Assembly: GCA_937942875.1 (NCBI GenBank)
Contig: CALEBT010000047.1
Coordinates: 1-64,000, forward strand
Direction: 5' to 3'
DNA: 64,000 nucleotides
Source: an uncultured Ignavibacterium sp.
GTDB lineage: Bacteria; Bacteroidota; Ignavibacteria; Ignavibacteriales; Ignavibacteriaceae
Made by a program: the position numbers and the translations under genes. Positions 7,308-17,277 of this stretch are shown piece after piece (positions within the stretch are counted from its first letter, which is position 1; the number at the start of each line of letters is the position of its first letter). A model generated the notes under the pieces. That model had not been told where the DNA came from. It searched no databases and saw only the letters and a program-made list of their open reading frames with translations.

Positions 7308-9279
7308 TTCAAGAGCGTTGTTAGTAATTACTTTAATTATGATTATTTCTATAATCATAGTTATCAGATTGGTTAACATTCAGGTAATCGAGAAGGAAAA
7401 GTATGCTCAGTTGGCAGAACAACAACAGACCAGCATTGAAAAAATTAAAGCCGAGTTTGGATTGATATATGACAGAAATAATAATCTTTTAGTATATAAC
7501 AGAAATGACGTAACCTTCTATTTAGATTTGAATATTACAAAAGAAGATGATAAAAAAGAGATTGCAGAAAAGTTTTCTAAAGCGATTGGTAAAAGTGCTG
7601 ATTATTATCTGTCTTTGATGAAAAAATCAAAGGGAACAATTGTTCTTCAGAATAAAGTACAACCTTCACAGCTTGAAAAATTAACTGACCTAAATTACAA
7701 TGGTCTCTATTCAGTTCCAGACCCAACTAGAGTTTATCACTATGGTTCTCTTGCAAGCCATATTCTTGGTTTTGTAAACAAGCAACAAAAATTTGTTTCT
7801 GGAGTCTCGGAGTTCTTTAGTAAAGATTTGGAAGGCATTGAAGGTTATAGAAAAGTATATAAAAACTCTTTGGGTAAAATAGTTTCATTTGATGAAAGTG
7901 AAATGCAAGCTCCTGTCCCAGGAAATAATATTATTCTTACAGTTGACAGAAGATATCAATTAATTCTTGAAGAAGAATTAAAAAGCGGATTAGAACAATT
8001 TCGGGCTCAATCGGCAACGGGAATAATTATGAATCCAAATACAGGAGAAATTCTTGCACTTTCTAATATGGATGATTACGATCCGAACTTTTATTGGCAA
8101 TATGATGATTTTCAAAGAAGGAACAGAGCTATAACCGATACTTATGAACCGGGCTCTACCTTTAAACCCTTCACCTTTGCTGCTTTAATTGATAAAGATT
8201 TGTGTTCTCTAAATGAAAAAATCTTTTTGGAAAATGGAAGTTATAAATTTCAGAAAGTAACAATCAGAGATGTAAAACCCTATTCATTCCTGACTGCTGA
8301 AGATGTTATTATAAATTCAAGTAATATCGGTATAGCAAAATTAGTTCAACGGATCAAAGATGATGATTATTATAAGTTTTTGAGAAGTCTGGGTTTTGGT
8401 AATTTAACTTCAATTCAGATTAAAGGCGAGTCAGCAGGTAAACTAAAAAAACCAACGAATTGGTCGGCAACTTCGAAAGCATTTATTTCTTTTGGATATG
8501 AAATTTCTGTTACTCCAATACAATTGATTACTGCTTTTTCTGCATTAATCAATGGCGGAGTTTTATATCAACCACAATTAGTTTTAAGAAAACTGGATAA
8601 TAATGGTGATTTAATCGAAGAATTCAAGCCGAAACCTGTTCGAAAAATTATTTCAGAATCTACTTCATCGTTAATGAGAAAAATATTAGCTGATGTTGTA
8701 GTCAAAGGAACAGCAAAACAAGCATCACTTGAATTTATTTCAATAGGTGGAAAAACCGGAACATCTCAAAAATTGGTTGATGGTTCATATTCCAAATCAC
8801 ATTACAATACCTCATTTATTGGATTTTTCCCGGTTGAAGATCCCCAGCTAATAATTTTAATACATTTTAATTCTCCTCAGTTGGGAAAATATGGTGGTTT
8901 AGTTGCAGCTCCGGTCTTTAAAAAAGTTGCTGAAAGAATTATTGAAAAAGATTTTAATACTTTCGAAAAATATGTTAATGACAAATACAAGCAGAGAATT
9001 CTTTATTCTAATTTCCATCAACTACAAAATAAATCTTCTGAAAGTTTATTAAATAAAAACGAAACAAAACTTTCTGTCTCCAGAGTGATGCCAAATCTTA
9101 TAAATCATCCTCTAAGTGAAGCAATAAGCATAATGAATAGATTGGGAATTAACTATAAAATAAAAGGAAGTGGAATTGTTGTTGACCAAAGTATATCTCC
9201 TGGTTCAAAAGTATCTGATAAGGAATTATGTTTTATTGAATGTAATTCTGTTCAAATAATCGGAGCATCGCAGCGCTAA
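7300..9279 (+). CDS. ftsI: Division transpeptidase FtsI (class B PBP) with PASTA domain
   Basis: A 659-residue class B penicillin-binding protein. There is an N-terminal membrane anchor (6-25), a pedestal domain, then the transpeptidase with the three active-site motifs S286-T-F-K, S340-S-N and K485-T-G-T. About 60 C-terminal residues (596-655, MPNLINHPLSEAISIM... to SPGSKVSDKE) form one PASTA domain. Proteobacterial FtsI lacks it, while several other phyla carry it. It cross-links septal peptidoglycan with the glycosyltransferase FtsW. The dcw position argues for FtsI rather than the elongation enzyme PBP2. Confidence 0.95.
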   Translation: MNNSRALLVITLIMIISIIIVIRLVNIQVIEKEKYAQLAEQQQTSIEKIKAEFGLIYDRNNNLLVYNRNDVTFYLDLNITKEDDKKEIAEKFSKAIGKSADYYLSLMKKSKGTIVLQNKVQPSQLEKLTDLNYNGLYSVPDPTRVYHYGSLASHILGFVNKQQKFVSGVSEFFSKDLEGIEGYRKVYKNSLGKIVSFDESEMQAPVPGNNIILTVDRRYQLILEEELKSGLEQFRAQSATGIIMNPNTGEILALSNMDDYDPNFYWQYDDFQRRNRAITDTYEPGSTFKPFTFAALIDKDLCSLNEKIFLENGSYKFQKVTIRDVKPYSFLTAEDVIINSSNIGIAKLVQRIKDDDYYKFLRSLGFGNLTSIQIKGESAGKLKKPTNWSATSKAFISFGYEISVTPIQLITAFSALINGGVLYQPQLVLRKLDNNGDLIEEFKPKPVRKIISESTSSLMRKILADVVVKGTAKQASLEFISIGGKTGTSQKLVDGSYSKSHYNTSFIGFFPVEDPQLIILIHFNSPQLGKYGGLVAAPVFKKVAERIIEKDFNTFEKYVNDKYKQRILYSNFHQLQNKSSESLLNKNETKLSVSRVMPNLINHPLSEAISIMNRLGINYKIKGSGIVVDQSISPGSKVSDKELCFIECNSVQIIGASQR

Positions 9280-10742
9280 TGGAATTAACGAATTTGATAA
9301 ATAGTGTAAAAGTAATTCAGGTTGCCGGAGATGTTCAAAGAAAAGAAATCTCCAAAATAGTTTACGATTCAAGACTTGTTACTACGAATTCGATTTTCGT
9401 TGCTATCAAAGGATATAATTCTGATGGACACAATTTTATAATTGATGCTATAAATAAAGGTGCTGAAGCTGTAATCCTGGATAATAATGATGTTGTTCCG
9501 GAGGAGGTCTTTATTCATAGGAATGTTACAAAGATTTTAGTTAAAGATACACGAATTGCTTTAGCTGAATTAAGTAATGGTTTTTATAAAAATCCTTCTT
9601 CAAAAATTCAACTGATTGGTATTACCGGCACTAATGGCAAAACAACAACAGCCTGGTTAATAAAAAATATTTTTGATCAATCCGAAATTAAATCTGGTCT
9701 TATAGGCACTATAGCAAATTATATTGGAGAAATCAAACTGGAATCAAAATTAACTACTCCTGAGTCTTCAGATTTGAATAATCTTCTCAGTCAGATGATA
9801 TCCAATGATTGTAAATATGCAGCAATGGAAGTTTCTTCGCATTCTTTATTTCTGAACCGAACTTATGGCTTAGATTTCAAATTTGCAGTGTTTACTAACA
9901 TTACGATCGATCATTTAGATTTTCACAAGACTTTTGATAATTACTTAAATGCAAAAAAAATATTATTCGACCGACTTCAGAAGGATGCTTTTGCAATCAT
10001 AAATATTGATGATGAAAATTCAGGTTCAATGATCAAAAATTGCAAAGCCAAGATTATAAGTTTTGGTCAGAGTCCCTCTGCTGATTATTTAATATCAGAT
10101 ATAACTATTGATTTTAGCGGTACCAAATTTTCTCTTAAACACAAAGATGAGATATTTAAAATTCAACTTCCACTTATTGGTGAATTCAATGCTTATAATG
10201 CTGCTGCGGCCTTTATTGTTTCTGATCAAGCGGGATTATCAAAAGAAAAAATTCTGAATGGTCTTAGAAATTCCAGACAAGTACCTGGTAGATTTGAAGT
10301 TATCGGAAATGAAAACAAAAAAGTAATTATTGATTATTCTCATACTCCAGATAGTTTAGAGAAAGCCATTCTATCTTTAAGAAAATTAAGTGGACAAAAT
10401 AAAATAACAACTGTTTTTGGTTGTGGTGGTGATAGAGATAAATCCAAGCGACCTATTATGGGAAGAATCGCATCAGAGTTGAGTGATAAAGTTATTGTTA
10501 CTTCTGATAATCCAAGGACTGAAAATCCTCTATCAATAATAAATGAAATTGTTAAAGGAATTAGTAAAGACAATTATTCAATAATAGAAAATCGAGAAGA
10601 AGCAATTAAAACGGCGATTCAATCCGCCGAAGATTTTTCAGCTATACTGATTGCAGGCAAAGGACACGAAAATTATCAGGACATAAACGGAGTTAAACAT
10701 CACTTTTCTGATTCCGAAGTTGCGAGGAAATATTTAAGATGA
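9279..10742 (+). CDS. murE: UDP-MurNAc-tripeptide synthetase MurE (meso-DAP type)
   Basis: A 487-residue Mur ligase with N-terminal UMAG-binding, central ATP-binding (G117-T-N-G-K121-T-T) and C-terminal domains. The motif D410-N-P-R413 is the meso-diaminopimelate selectivity motif; lysine-adding enzymes differ here. It adds the third stem residue to UDP-MurNAc-L-Ala-D-Glu in the cytoplasm. The ATG shares one base with the ftsI stop, and its own TGA overlaps murF by 4 bp. This predicts DAP-type peptidoglycan for the organism. Confidence 0.96.
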   Translation: MELTNLINSVKVIQVAGDVQRKEISKIVYDSRLVTTNSIFVAIKGYNSDGHNFIIDAINKGAEAVILDNNDVVPEEVFIHRNVTKILVKDTRIALAELSNGFYKNPSSKIQLIGITGTNGKTTTAWLIKNIFDQSEIKSGLIGTIANYIGEIKLESKLTTPESSDLNNLLSQMISNDCKYAAMEVSSHSLFLNRTYGLDFKFAVFTNITIDHLDFHKTFDNYLNAKKILFDRLQKDAFAIINIDDENSGSMIKNCKAKIISFGQSPSADYLISDITIDFSGTKFSLKHKDEIFKIQLPLIGEFNAYNAAAAFIVSDQAGLSKEKILNGLRNSRQVPGRFEVIGNENKKVIIDYSHTPDSLEKAILSLRKLSGQNKITTVFGCGGDRDKSKRPIMGRIASELSDKVIVTSDNPRTENPLSIINEIVKGISKDNYSIIENREEAIKTAIQSAEDFSAILIAGKGHENYQDINGVKHHFSDSEVARKYLR

Positions 10743-12127
10743 GTAAAGTGATAAAAATATCGTTAAAAGATGTTTTTAATATCAAAGGCACTCAGATTTA
10801 TAACCCTGATCAATTCTCTGATGTTTCATTCGTTTCAATTGATTCAAGAAAGATTAAAAAAGGATCTCTTTTCATTGCTATTAAAGGCGAAAAATTTGAT
10901 GGACACGAATTCATCCCTAATGCTATTAAATCAGGAGCTGCCGTTGTCGCTATTGACAGAAAGCATTTTAATCAATTTAAAGATTTAGAAATCCCTTTCA
11001 TTGTCGTTAATGATACAACAAAGTTCCTCGGACAAATTGCCTCTGTTTGGAGAAGTAAATTAAAGACAAAAATAATTGGAATTGGAGGAAGTAACGGTAA
11101 AACAACTACTAAAGAAATTTTAGCCGCATTATTGTCTTACAAATATTCAGTTAATAAAACAGAGGCAAATAATAATAATCATATCGGAGTCCCGTTGACA
11201 ATTCTTTCAACAAACAATAATCATAAATTTCTTGTACTAGAATTCGGTTCGAATCATCCCGGAGAAATTAGATATATCGCTGAAATTGCCAGACCTGATT
11301 ATGCTTTAATAACGAACATTGGAGATTCTCATTTAGAATTTTTTGGTAATAGAATCGGAGTTTTGAAAGAAGAAACAGAATTGTTCAGACAAACATTGAA
11401 AAATGGTGGGAAAATTTTTCTTAACTATGAAGATCAGCTTTTAAGAACACGATATGGCTTTATAAAAAATAAGATTACGTACAGTTCAAATTATAAAACA
11501 GATTATGTTGAAACTATCTGTGATGTAATGGATGATGGAAGAATAAAGTTTATAATTAATCAACAGAGCAAATACAAATTTACCTCTCCTGTTCCAGGTG
11601 AGGCTGGTTCAAATAATTTCTATGCCGCTGTTGTGGTTGCTAAATCATTAGGTATGACTTATCCTGAAATTCTTAAAGCTCAGAAAAAAGTAAAAGCATT
11701 TGACAAACGGTTGGAAATCAAAAAATACAAATCAACCTGGATTATTAATGATTGTTACAATGCAAATCCAAGTTCTATGATTCTATCTCTTTCACTTCTT
11801 AATTGGATTAAGCATTCTTTTAGAAAACTTGCAATTCTTGGTGATATGTTTGAATTAGGAGATAAGTCAATACAAAAGCATCGTGAAGTTGGAAATTTTA
11901 TTAATAATTCAAATATCTATCAGGTTCTTACTATTGGAAATTTTTCCAAAGAGATAACTGACGCAATTGAAAATAAGCGAATAAATAGAAAACATTTTAG
12001 TTCAAAAACAGCTTTGAAAAAATATCTCGACAAAATGGATTTAAGAAAAACAGTAATTCTTGTTAAAGGTTCTAGAGGAATGAAGTTAGAAGAAATAACC
12101 CAGTATCTGGAGGAAAGATTAAAGTAA
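10739..12127 (+). CDS. murF: UDP-MurNAc-tripeptide D-alanyl-D-alanine ligase MurF
   Basis: A 462-residue Mur ligase. The ATP loop GGSNGKTTTKE has Lys121, the EANNNNHIGVPLT motif is near 142-154, and the C-terminal IINDCYNANPSSM (near 335-347) and ILGDMFELG motifs are all typical of MurF. It adds D-Ala-D-Ala to complete the pentapeptide precursor. No ddl gene is in the window, so the dipeptide must be made by an enzyme encoded elsewhere. It is sandwiched with overlaps between murE and mraY. Confidence 0.96.
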   Translation: MSKVIKISLKDVFNIKGTQIYNPDQFSDVSFVSIDSRKIKKGSLFIAIKGEKFDGHEFIPNAIKSGAAVVAIDRKHFNQFKDLEIPFIVVNDTTKFLGQIASVWRSKLKTKIIGIGGSNGKTTTKEILAALLSYKYSVNKTEANNNNHIGVPLTILSTNNNHKFLVLEFGSNHPGEIRYIAEIARPDYALITNIGDSHLEFFGNRIGVLKEETELFRQTLKNGGKIFLNYEDQLLRTRYGFIKNKITYSSNYKTDYVETICDVMDDGRIKFIINQQSKYKFTSPVPGEAGSNNFYAAVVVAKSLGMTYPEILKAQKKVKAFDKRLEIKKYKSTWIINDCYNANPSSMILSLSLLNWIKHSFRKLAILGDMFELGDKSIQKHREVGNFINNSNIYQVLTIGNFSKEITDAIENKRINRKHFSSKTALKKYLDKMDLRKTVILVKGSRGMKLEEITQYLEERLK

Positions 12128-13236
12128 TGTTATACTATTTATTTGACTATATAAACAGAATTTATTCTCCTCCGGGTTTTGATATTTTTAAGTTCTTAAC
12201 TTTTAGATCAGCTTTAGCTGCTATTACAAGTTTATTCTTTGCTTTTTATCTGGGACCAAAGATCATTAGTTACCTTCAGGCAAAACAAATCGGGGAAAGT
12301 AAAAAAGTTGATGGTCCAAAATTTCATTGGTCAAAAGCAGGTACTCCTACGATGGGTGGACTGATAATAATTTTTTCAGCAGTTGTTCCTGTATTGCTTT
12401 GGGGTGAAATTAAAAGCATTTATATAATTCTTGTACTTACCGGATTTTTATGGTTAGGAGCTGTAGGATTTTTAGATGATTACTTAAAAGTAGTTAAAAA
12501 ATTTCCTAATGGATTGATAGCACAATATAAATTATTAGGTCAGGTTTTAATTGGATTAGTGGTTGGTATTACAATTTATTATTCACCAGAGTTTAGAGGT
12601 TTTAATACTCTTACAACTTTTCCTTTCTTAAAAAATGTGAATTTTGATTTTGCAATTTTCTATATACCAGCAGTTGTATTCATTATTACTGCTACCTCAA
12701 ATGCGGTTAACCTTACTGACGGATTAGATGGATTGGCTGCCGGACTTATTGCAATAGTAATGATTGCATTAGCATTGTTGAGTTACTTCAGTGGTAATGC
12801 AATATTTTCAAATTATTTGAATATAATCTTTTTACCCGGCGCAGGTGAATTAACAGTTTTTATTGCAGCATTAGTTGGCGCAAGTCTTGGCTTTCTTTGG
12901 TTCAATTCGCATCCAGCTCAGGTTTTTATGGGTGATACTGGTTCACTTGCTTTAGGCGGAGCGTTTGGAATTATTGCTGTATTAATCAAAAAAGAATTAT
13001 TCATTCCAATTCTCGGAGGAGTTTTTTTCTTAGAAACTTTAACTGTAATTATTCAACGTTCATACTTCAAATACACCAAAAAAAAATATGGTGAGGGAAG
13101 AAGAGTATTTAAGATGGCTCCGATCCATCATCATTTTGAGATGCTTGGATGGGCTGAGCCAAAAATTGTAGTAAGATTTTATATAATCGGAATAATTTTA
13201 GCAATCGTAACACTTGTTTCATTCAAAATAAGATGA
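12127..13236 (+). CDS. mraY: Phospho-MurNAc-pentapeptide transferase MraY
   Basis: A 369-residue protein with about ten transmembrane helices. Signatures are GTPTMGG (near 72-78), LGAVGFLDDYLKV (near 110-122), NLTDGLDGLAAG (near 195-206), NSHPAQVFMGDTGSLALGG (near 260-278) and the HHHFE loop near 338. The aspartate clusters bind magnesium. MraY attaches the soluble precursor to undecaprenyl phosphate to form lipid I on the inner face of the cytoplasmic membrane. The start shares one base with the murF stop. Confidence 0.97.
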   Translation: MLYYLFDYINRIYSPPGFDIFKFLTFRSALAAITSLFFAFYLGPKIISYLQAKQIGESKKVDGPKFHWSKAGTPTMGGLIIIFSAVVPVLLWGEIKSIYIILVLTGFLWLGAVGFLDDYLKVVKKFPNGLIAQYKLLGQVLIGLVVGITIYYSPEFRGFNTLTTFPFLKNVNFDFAIFYIPAVVFIITATSNAVNLTDGLDGLAAGLIAIVMIALALLSYFSGNAIFSNYLNIIFLPGAGELTVFIAALVGASLGFLWFNSHPAQVFMGDTGSLALGGAFGIIAVLIKKELFIPILGGVFFLETLTVIIQRSYFKYTKKKYGEGRRVFKMAPIHHHFEMLGWAEPKIVVRFYIIGIILAIVTLVSFKIR

Positions 13237-14582
13237 TGGATATAAGCAATAAAAAAATATCAATTATTGGTGCTGCGAGAAGTGGTATTGCAGCCGCTGA
13301 ATTAGCTCTGAGAAAAGGTGCAATTCCTTTTATAAGTGATAATGCTGCAGAGGAAAAACTAACAAGTAATCTGAATTTGATAAAAGAATTAAATATTGAA
13401 TTTGAACTTGGTGGCCATTCTGATAAAATATATGACTCGGAACTAATGATTGTCTCTCCAGGTGTTCCAAGTAATTCGGAGATAATTCAAAAAGCAAGGA
13501 TAAAGAACATAAAGGTCATTAGCGAAATTGAGTTTGCTTCAATGTTTTGCTCTGGGAAAATGATTGCAATAACTGGTACAAATGGAAAAACGACCACAAC
13601 CAGTTTAGTCGGTCATTTATTGACAACTGCTGGTATAAAAAACTTTGTCGCGGGTAATATCGGAAACGCTTTTTCTTCGATTGCAGATAAAATTAGTTCT
13701 GATGAATTTGTTGTTTTGGAGGTTTCGAGTTTTCAACTCGACTTAATAGAGAAATTTAAACCTTTCATATCTGCAATATTGAATATAACTCCAGATCATC
13801 TGAACAGATATGATAACAACATTTCAAAATATGCGAAATCCAAACAGCGCATTTATGAAAATCAAACTGAAGAAGATTTCCTGATAATAAATAATGATAG
13901 TGAGCTGTTGATTGAAAATCTGAACAAAATATCCTCGAAGACTTTTAGGTTTTCTACTAGAGAACAATTAAATGATGGATGCTCTTTGTTGAATGGTAAA
14001 ATAATCTATAAAGAAAACTCTCAGGAACTATTCTCTTGTAGTGTTGGAGATATTTTTATTAAAGGTGAACACAATATTCAAAATGCAATGTGTGCAGTAA
14101 TTGTTGGTAAGATATTATCCATAGATAATCAAAGCATTAAAGATGCTCTTGGTTCTTTCAGAGGAGTTGAACATCGGATTGAATTCATTAGAACTGTAAA
14201 TGGTGTGAGTTATTACAATGATTCGAAATCTACTAATGTCGATTCAGTGATTGTAGCTCTGAAAAGTTTTGAAAATCCTATTCTTTTGATTTTAGGTGGA
14301 CAGGATAAAGGTAATGATTATTCTTTGATTGAAGGGCTTGTGAAAAAAAGAGTAAAAAAAATATATGCTGTAGGAGAGTCAGCACAAAAGGTTTATGATT
14401 ACTTCAACAAGATTGTAAGCACACAGATTTGCTCTGACTTTCAGGAAATTGTAGAGCTGACTAAGAATGATGCAAAAGAAAACGATGTGGTTTTACTCTC
14501 TCCGGCTTGTGCAAGTTTTGATATGTTTAATAATTATGAACATCGCGGAAAAGTATTTAAGGAAATTGTCAATAAATTATGA
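13233..14582 (+). CDS. murD: UDP-MurNAc-L-alanine:D-glutamate ligase MurD
   Basis: A 449-residue Mur ligase. A Rossmann-like N-terminal domain (GAARSGIAAAELA near 13) is followed by the ATP loop G115-T-N-G-K119-T-T-T, the EVSSFQLD motif near 165 and the substrate loop NDSKSTNVDS near 328. The last is diagnostic of MurD (YxxDSKATN). It adds D-glutamate to UDP-MurNAc-L-Ala. It overlaps mraY and ftsW by 4 bp at each side. Confidence 0.96.
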   Translation: MMDISNKKISIIGAARSGIAAAELALRKGAIPFISDNAAEEKLTSNLNLIKELNIEFELGGHSDKIYDSELMIVSPGVPSNSEIIQKARIKNIKVISEIEFASMFCSGKMIAITGTNGKTTTTSLVGHLLTTAGIKNFVAGNIGNAFSSIADKISSDEFVVLEVSSFQLDLIEKFKPFISAILNITPDHLNRYDNNISKYAKSKQRIYENQTEEDFLIINNDSELLIENLNKISSKTFRFSTREQLNDGCSLLNGKIIYKENSQELFSCSVGDIFIKGEHNIQNAMCAVIVGKILSIDNQSIKDALGSFRGVEHRIEFIRTVNGVSYYNDSKSTNVDSVIVALKSFENPILLILGGQDKGNDYSLIEGLVKKRVKKIYAVGESAQKVYDYFNKIVSTQICSDFQEIVELTKNDAKENDVVLLSPACASFDMFNNYEHRGKVFKEIVNKL

Positions 14583-15727
14583 AAAAACTTAGTGTCATAT
14601 TATTCTTTTTGACTTTAATACTAATACTGATTGGTTTAGTGGTTGTATTGACTGCAAGCAGTTCATTAAGTGCAATAAAATATTCTGATAGTTTTCACCT
14701 CTTTAAATTGCATTTATTAAGAGTAATCTGGGCAATTCCCGCACTTTTAATTGCAGCAGTAATTCCTTATGAGTTTTACAAACACTTAAGTAAGTATTTG
14801 ATTATTGGAATTGTAATTACTTTATTTATTACTTTGTTTTTTGCAGTTGAAAAAAAGGGAGCAGGACGATGGCTCTCAATATTTGGATTTCAATTCCAAC
14901 CTGCTGATGCTGCAAAACCATTCCTGATTATTCATTTAGCTTATTTAATGGATAAGAAAGACGAGTACTTAACTGAATTTAGCAGAGGTTATTTACCTCT
15001 ATTATTCTGGACACTTGGCATAGCTGCTTTAATATTCGTTCAACCAAATGTCAGTAACGCTGTGCTAATTGTTATTACTTCACTGATTTTGATTTTCGTT
15101 GGAGGAGCATCAACTAAACACGTTTTTGCTACGGGCTTTCTGTTTGCAATGTCTGCATTTGTTTTTACAATGATGTTATCTCACGCCAGAGAAAGGATAG
15201 AATCTTACGTTAACGCAATTTTAACAGGTGAATATGTTAACATACAGGTTAAGCAAGCTATCGTTAGCCTCGGAAGCGGTGGAATTTTTGGAGTTGGTGT
15301 TGGAAATTCAAGACAGAATAATTTATTTCTTCCTGAAGCTTATGGTGATTTTATTTTTGGAATTCTTGGTGAACAATTTGGTCTGTTAGGAACATTAAGT
15401 GTTTTGTTGCTTTATTTACTTCTGATTTTTACCGGTGTGTTAATTGCTAAAAAAACTATCGACAAATTCGGACAATTACTTGCATTTGGAATAATAACTC
15501 AAATTGGTCTTTATGCGTTGGTAAATATAATTGTCACAATAGGACTGCTTCCAACAACTGGATTGCCACTTCCTTTTATTAGTTACGGAGGTACTTCAAT
15601 AATTTTTAACAGTATCAGCATTGGAATTCTTATTAACATCGCTTTTACAAATTATGTAAGAGAATTAGAACGTAAAAAAATGGGACTTGAAACAATAAGA
15701 AACAGCAATGAGCAAAGAATTAAATAA
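14579..15727 (+). CDS. ftsW: Septal peptidoglycan glycosyltransferase FtsW (SEDS)
   Basis: A 382-residue polytopic SEDS protein with about ten helices. Family motifs are present: KKGAGRWLSIFGFQFQPAD (near 91-110), ILGEQFGLLG (near 261-270) and LPLPFISYGGTS (near 325-336). FtsW polymerises lipid II at the septum together with FtsI, encoded upstream. The conserved aspartate of the periplasmic loop is plausible but was not assigned. The last 20 bp overlap the start of murG, a larger overlap than at other junctions here. Confidence 0.95.
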   Translation: MKKLSVILFFLTLILILIGLVVVLTASSSLSAIKYSDSFHLFKLHLLRVIWAIPALLIAAVIPYEFYKHLSKYLIIGIVITLFITLFFAVEKKGAGRWLSIFGFQFQPADAAKPFLIIHLAYLMDKKDEYLTEFSRGYLPLLFWTLGIAALIFVQPNVSNAVLIVITSLILIFVGGASTKHVFATGFLFAMSAFVFTMMLSHARERIESYVNAILTGEYVNIQVKQAIVSLGSGGIFGVGVGNSRQNNLFLPEAYGDFIFGILGEQFGLLGTLSVLLLYLLLIFTGVLIAKKTIDKFGQLLAFGIITQIGLYALVNIIVTIGLLPTTGLPLPFISYGGTSIIFNSISIGILINIAFTNYVRELERKKMGLETIRNSNEQRIK

Positions 15728-16811
15728 ATATAGAATTTTATTCGCAGGTGGCGGAACTGGTGGGCATCTGTATCCTGCAATTGCTGTTGCTGAGGAACTA
15801 AGAAAGATTAAGCCAGAAGCTGAAATTTTATTCGTTGGTTCTAAAAATAAGATAGAGGGAAAGATTGTACCTGCACTTGGCTTTCAATTCAGGAATATTA
15901 TTGTTCGAGGATTTGCAAGAGAATTATCTGTTAAAACTTTTTTATTTCCATTTTATTTGATGATTTCTGTATTTCAATCAATTGCAATAGCTATGAAGTA
16001 TAAACCAAAGGTAGCGATAGGAACTGGCGGGTATGTTGCAGGTCCGGTAATCTGGGCATCTTCCATAATAGGTTCTAAAGTTATTTTAATTGAACCCAAT
16101 AGTTATCCTGGAATAACTACCCGATTATTGGAAAAATATGCTGATGAAGTTCACATAAGTTTTGAATACACCAAAAAATATTTGAGAAGACAAAATATTC
16201 TGAAGTTAACCGGTAATCCTGTAAGAAACAGCCTTAAGATTTACGATAAAAAGAATGCTCTTAAAAAATTTGATTTGTCTGAATCAAAGAAAACTTTGTT
16301 GATAGTTGGTGGCAGTCTCGGTGCTAATTCAATTAATAAAGCAGTTGAAAAGAATTTAAATGATTTAATAAAAAATCAGATTCAGTTGATTTGGCAGGTT
16401 GGTAAAAATTATTTCGCTGAGTATTCAAAATATCAGACGAGTGAATGTAAAGTTTTTCCTTTTATTGAAAATATGGGCGAAGCTTTCTCTGCCTGTGATT
16501 TAGTGGTTGCTCGTGCTGGTGCAAGTACAATTTCTGAAATAGCTTTTCTCGGTTTACCGGCTGTTCTTATTCCTTCGCCAAACGTTGCAGAAAATCATCA
16601 GTATCATAATGCGAAAGCTCTCGCAGATGATCGGGCTGTTATTTTAATTGAAGATAAAAATGTTGAAAAAGAATTGTTAGATACAGTGACCAAAACTCTA
16701 TCTGATGAGAGCTTATTAAATGAACTTAAAGTAAACATAAAAAAGTTTGCAAAACCTGAAGCAAGTTATCAGATAGCAAAAAGTGCAATTGATTATATAG
16801 ACTATAATTAG
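15708..16811 (+). CDS. murG: Lipid II synthase MurG (N-acetylglucosaminyltransferase)
   Basis: A 367-residue GT-B enzyme. The N-terminal glycine-rich loop FAGGGTGGHLYPA (near 12-24), the second loop VGGSLGANSIN (near 200-210) and the UDP-GlcNAc pocket ARAGASTISEIAFLGLPAVLIPSP (near 267-290) are intact. It adds GlcNAc to lipid I at the membrane's cytoplasmic face. The ATG lies inside the end of ftsW in another frame. No alternative start fits the conserved N-terminus. Confidence 0.96.
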   Translation: MSKELNKYRILFAGGGTGGHLYPAIAVAEELRKIKPEAEILFVGSKNKIEGKIVPALGFQFRNIIVRGFARELSVKTFLFPFYLMISVFQSIAIAMKYKPKVAIGTGGYVAGPVIWASSIIGSKVILIEPNSYPGITTRLLEKYADEVHISFEYTKKYLRRQNILKLTGNPVRNSLKIYDKKNALKKFDLSESKKTLLIVGGSLGANSINKAVEKNLNDLIKNQIQLIWQVGKNYFAEYSKYQTSECKVFPFIENMGEAFSACDLVVARAGASTISEIAFLGLPAVLIPSPNVAENHQYHNAKALADDRAVILIEDKNVEKELLDTVTKTLSDESLLNELKVNIKKFAKPEASYQIAKSAIDYIDYN

Positions 16812-16812
16812 A

Positions 16813-17277
16813 ATGAAAAACAGATTTAAATACAATTTGAACATATACTATCAATCAACGATTATTTATTTCGTTGCTTTTGTGCTATATGTGATTGTTC
16901 GTGGAGAATTTGTTGAGAACTCATTTAATCTGATTCTTAAAGATCCTGTTCTTTATGCATTCGGAGTAATAGTTATAATATCAGTTCTTACCTTGCTTTA
17001 TAATATGAACAGAAAGCGCTTTATTGAAATCAATGAAAATGAAATAGTCTTTGGTAATAAATATGCAAGCAAAAAAATAAGCCTGTCAGATATTGAACAG
17101 ATAAGAATTTTTAAAAAGAAATTAGAAAAAGAATATTCATTTTTAAGAATTGTTAGAATTAAACTTAAAAACAGAAAAAGAACTCTTGCTATCAGAACTT
17201 CTGATTATGAGAATGAAGAAGAGTTAATAGAAAAATTTATTCAATTAAAAAATCTTATTGAGAATAGAAATGTTTAA
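16813..17277 (+). CDS. Unknown two-TM protein with PH-like domain, inserted in dcw cluster
   Basis: A 154-residue protein, not a known dcw component. Two membrane helices (about 13-32 and 47-65) are followed by a compact strand-rich domain of about 85 residues, starting IEINENEIVFGNK and ending in a helix EEELIEKFIQLKNLI. This arrangement resembles bacterial PH-like (bPH/YdbT-type) membrane proteins. It starts one base after the murG stop, and murC starts inside its end, so it is translationally embedded in the cell-wall operon. A role in envelope assembly is inference from position only. Confidence 0.8.
   Translation: MKNRFKYNLNIYYQSTIIYFVAFVLYVIVRGEFVENSFNLILKDPVLYAFGVIVIISVLTLLYNMNRKRFIEINENEIVFGNKYASKKISLSDIEQIRIFKKKLEKEYSFLRIVRIKLKNRKRTLAIRTSDYENEEELIEKFIQLKNLIENRNV

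Noticed and set aside
7300..9279. Calling this gene the elongation PBP2 (mrdA)
   Set aside because: The dcw position between ftsL and murE and the C-terminal PASTA domain fit FtsI instead.
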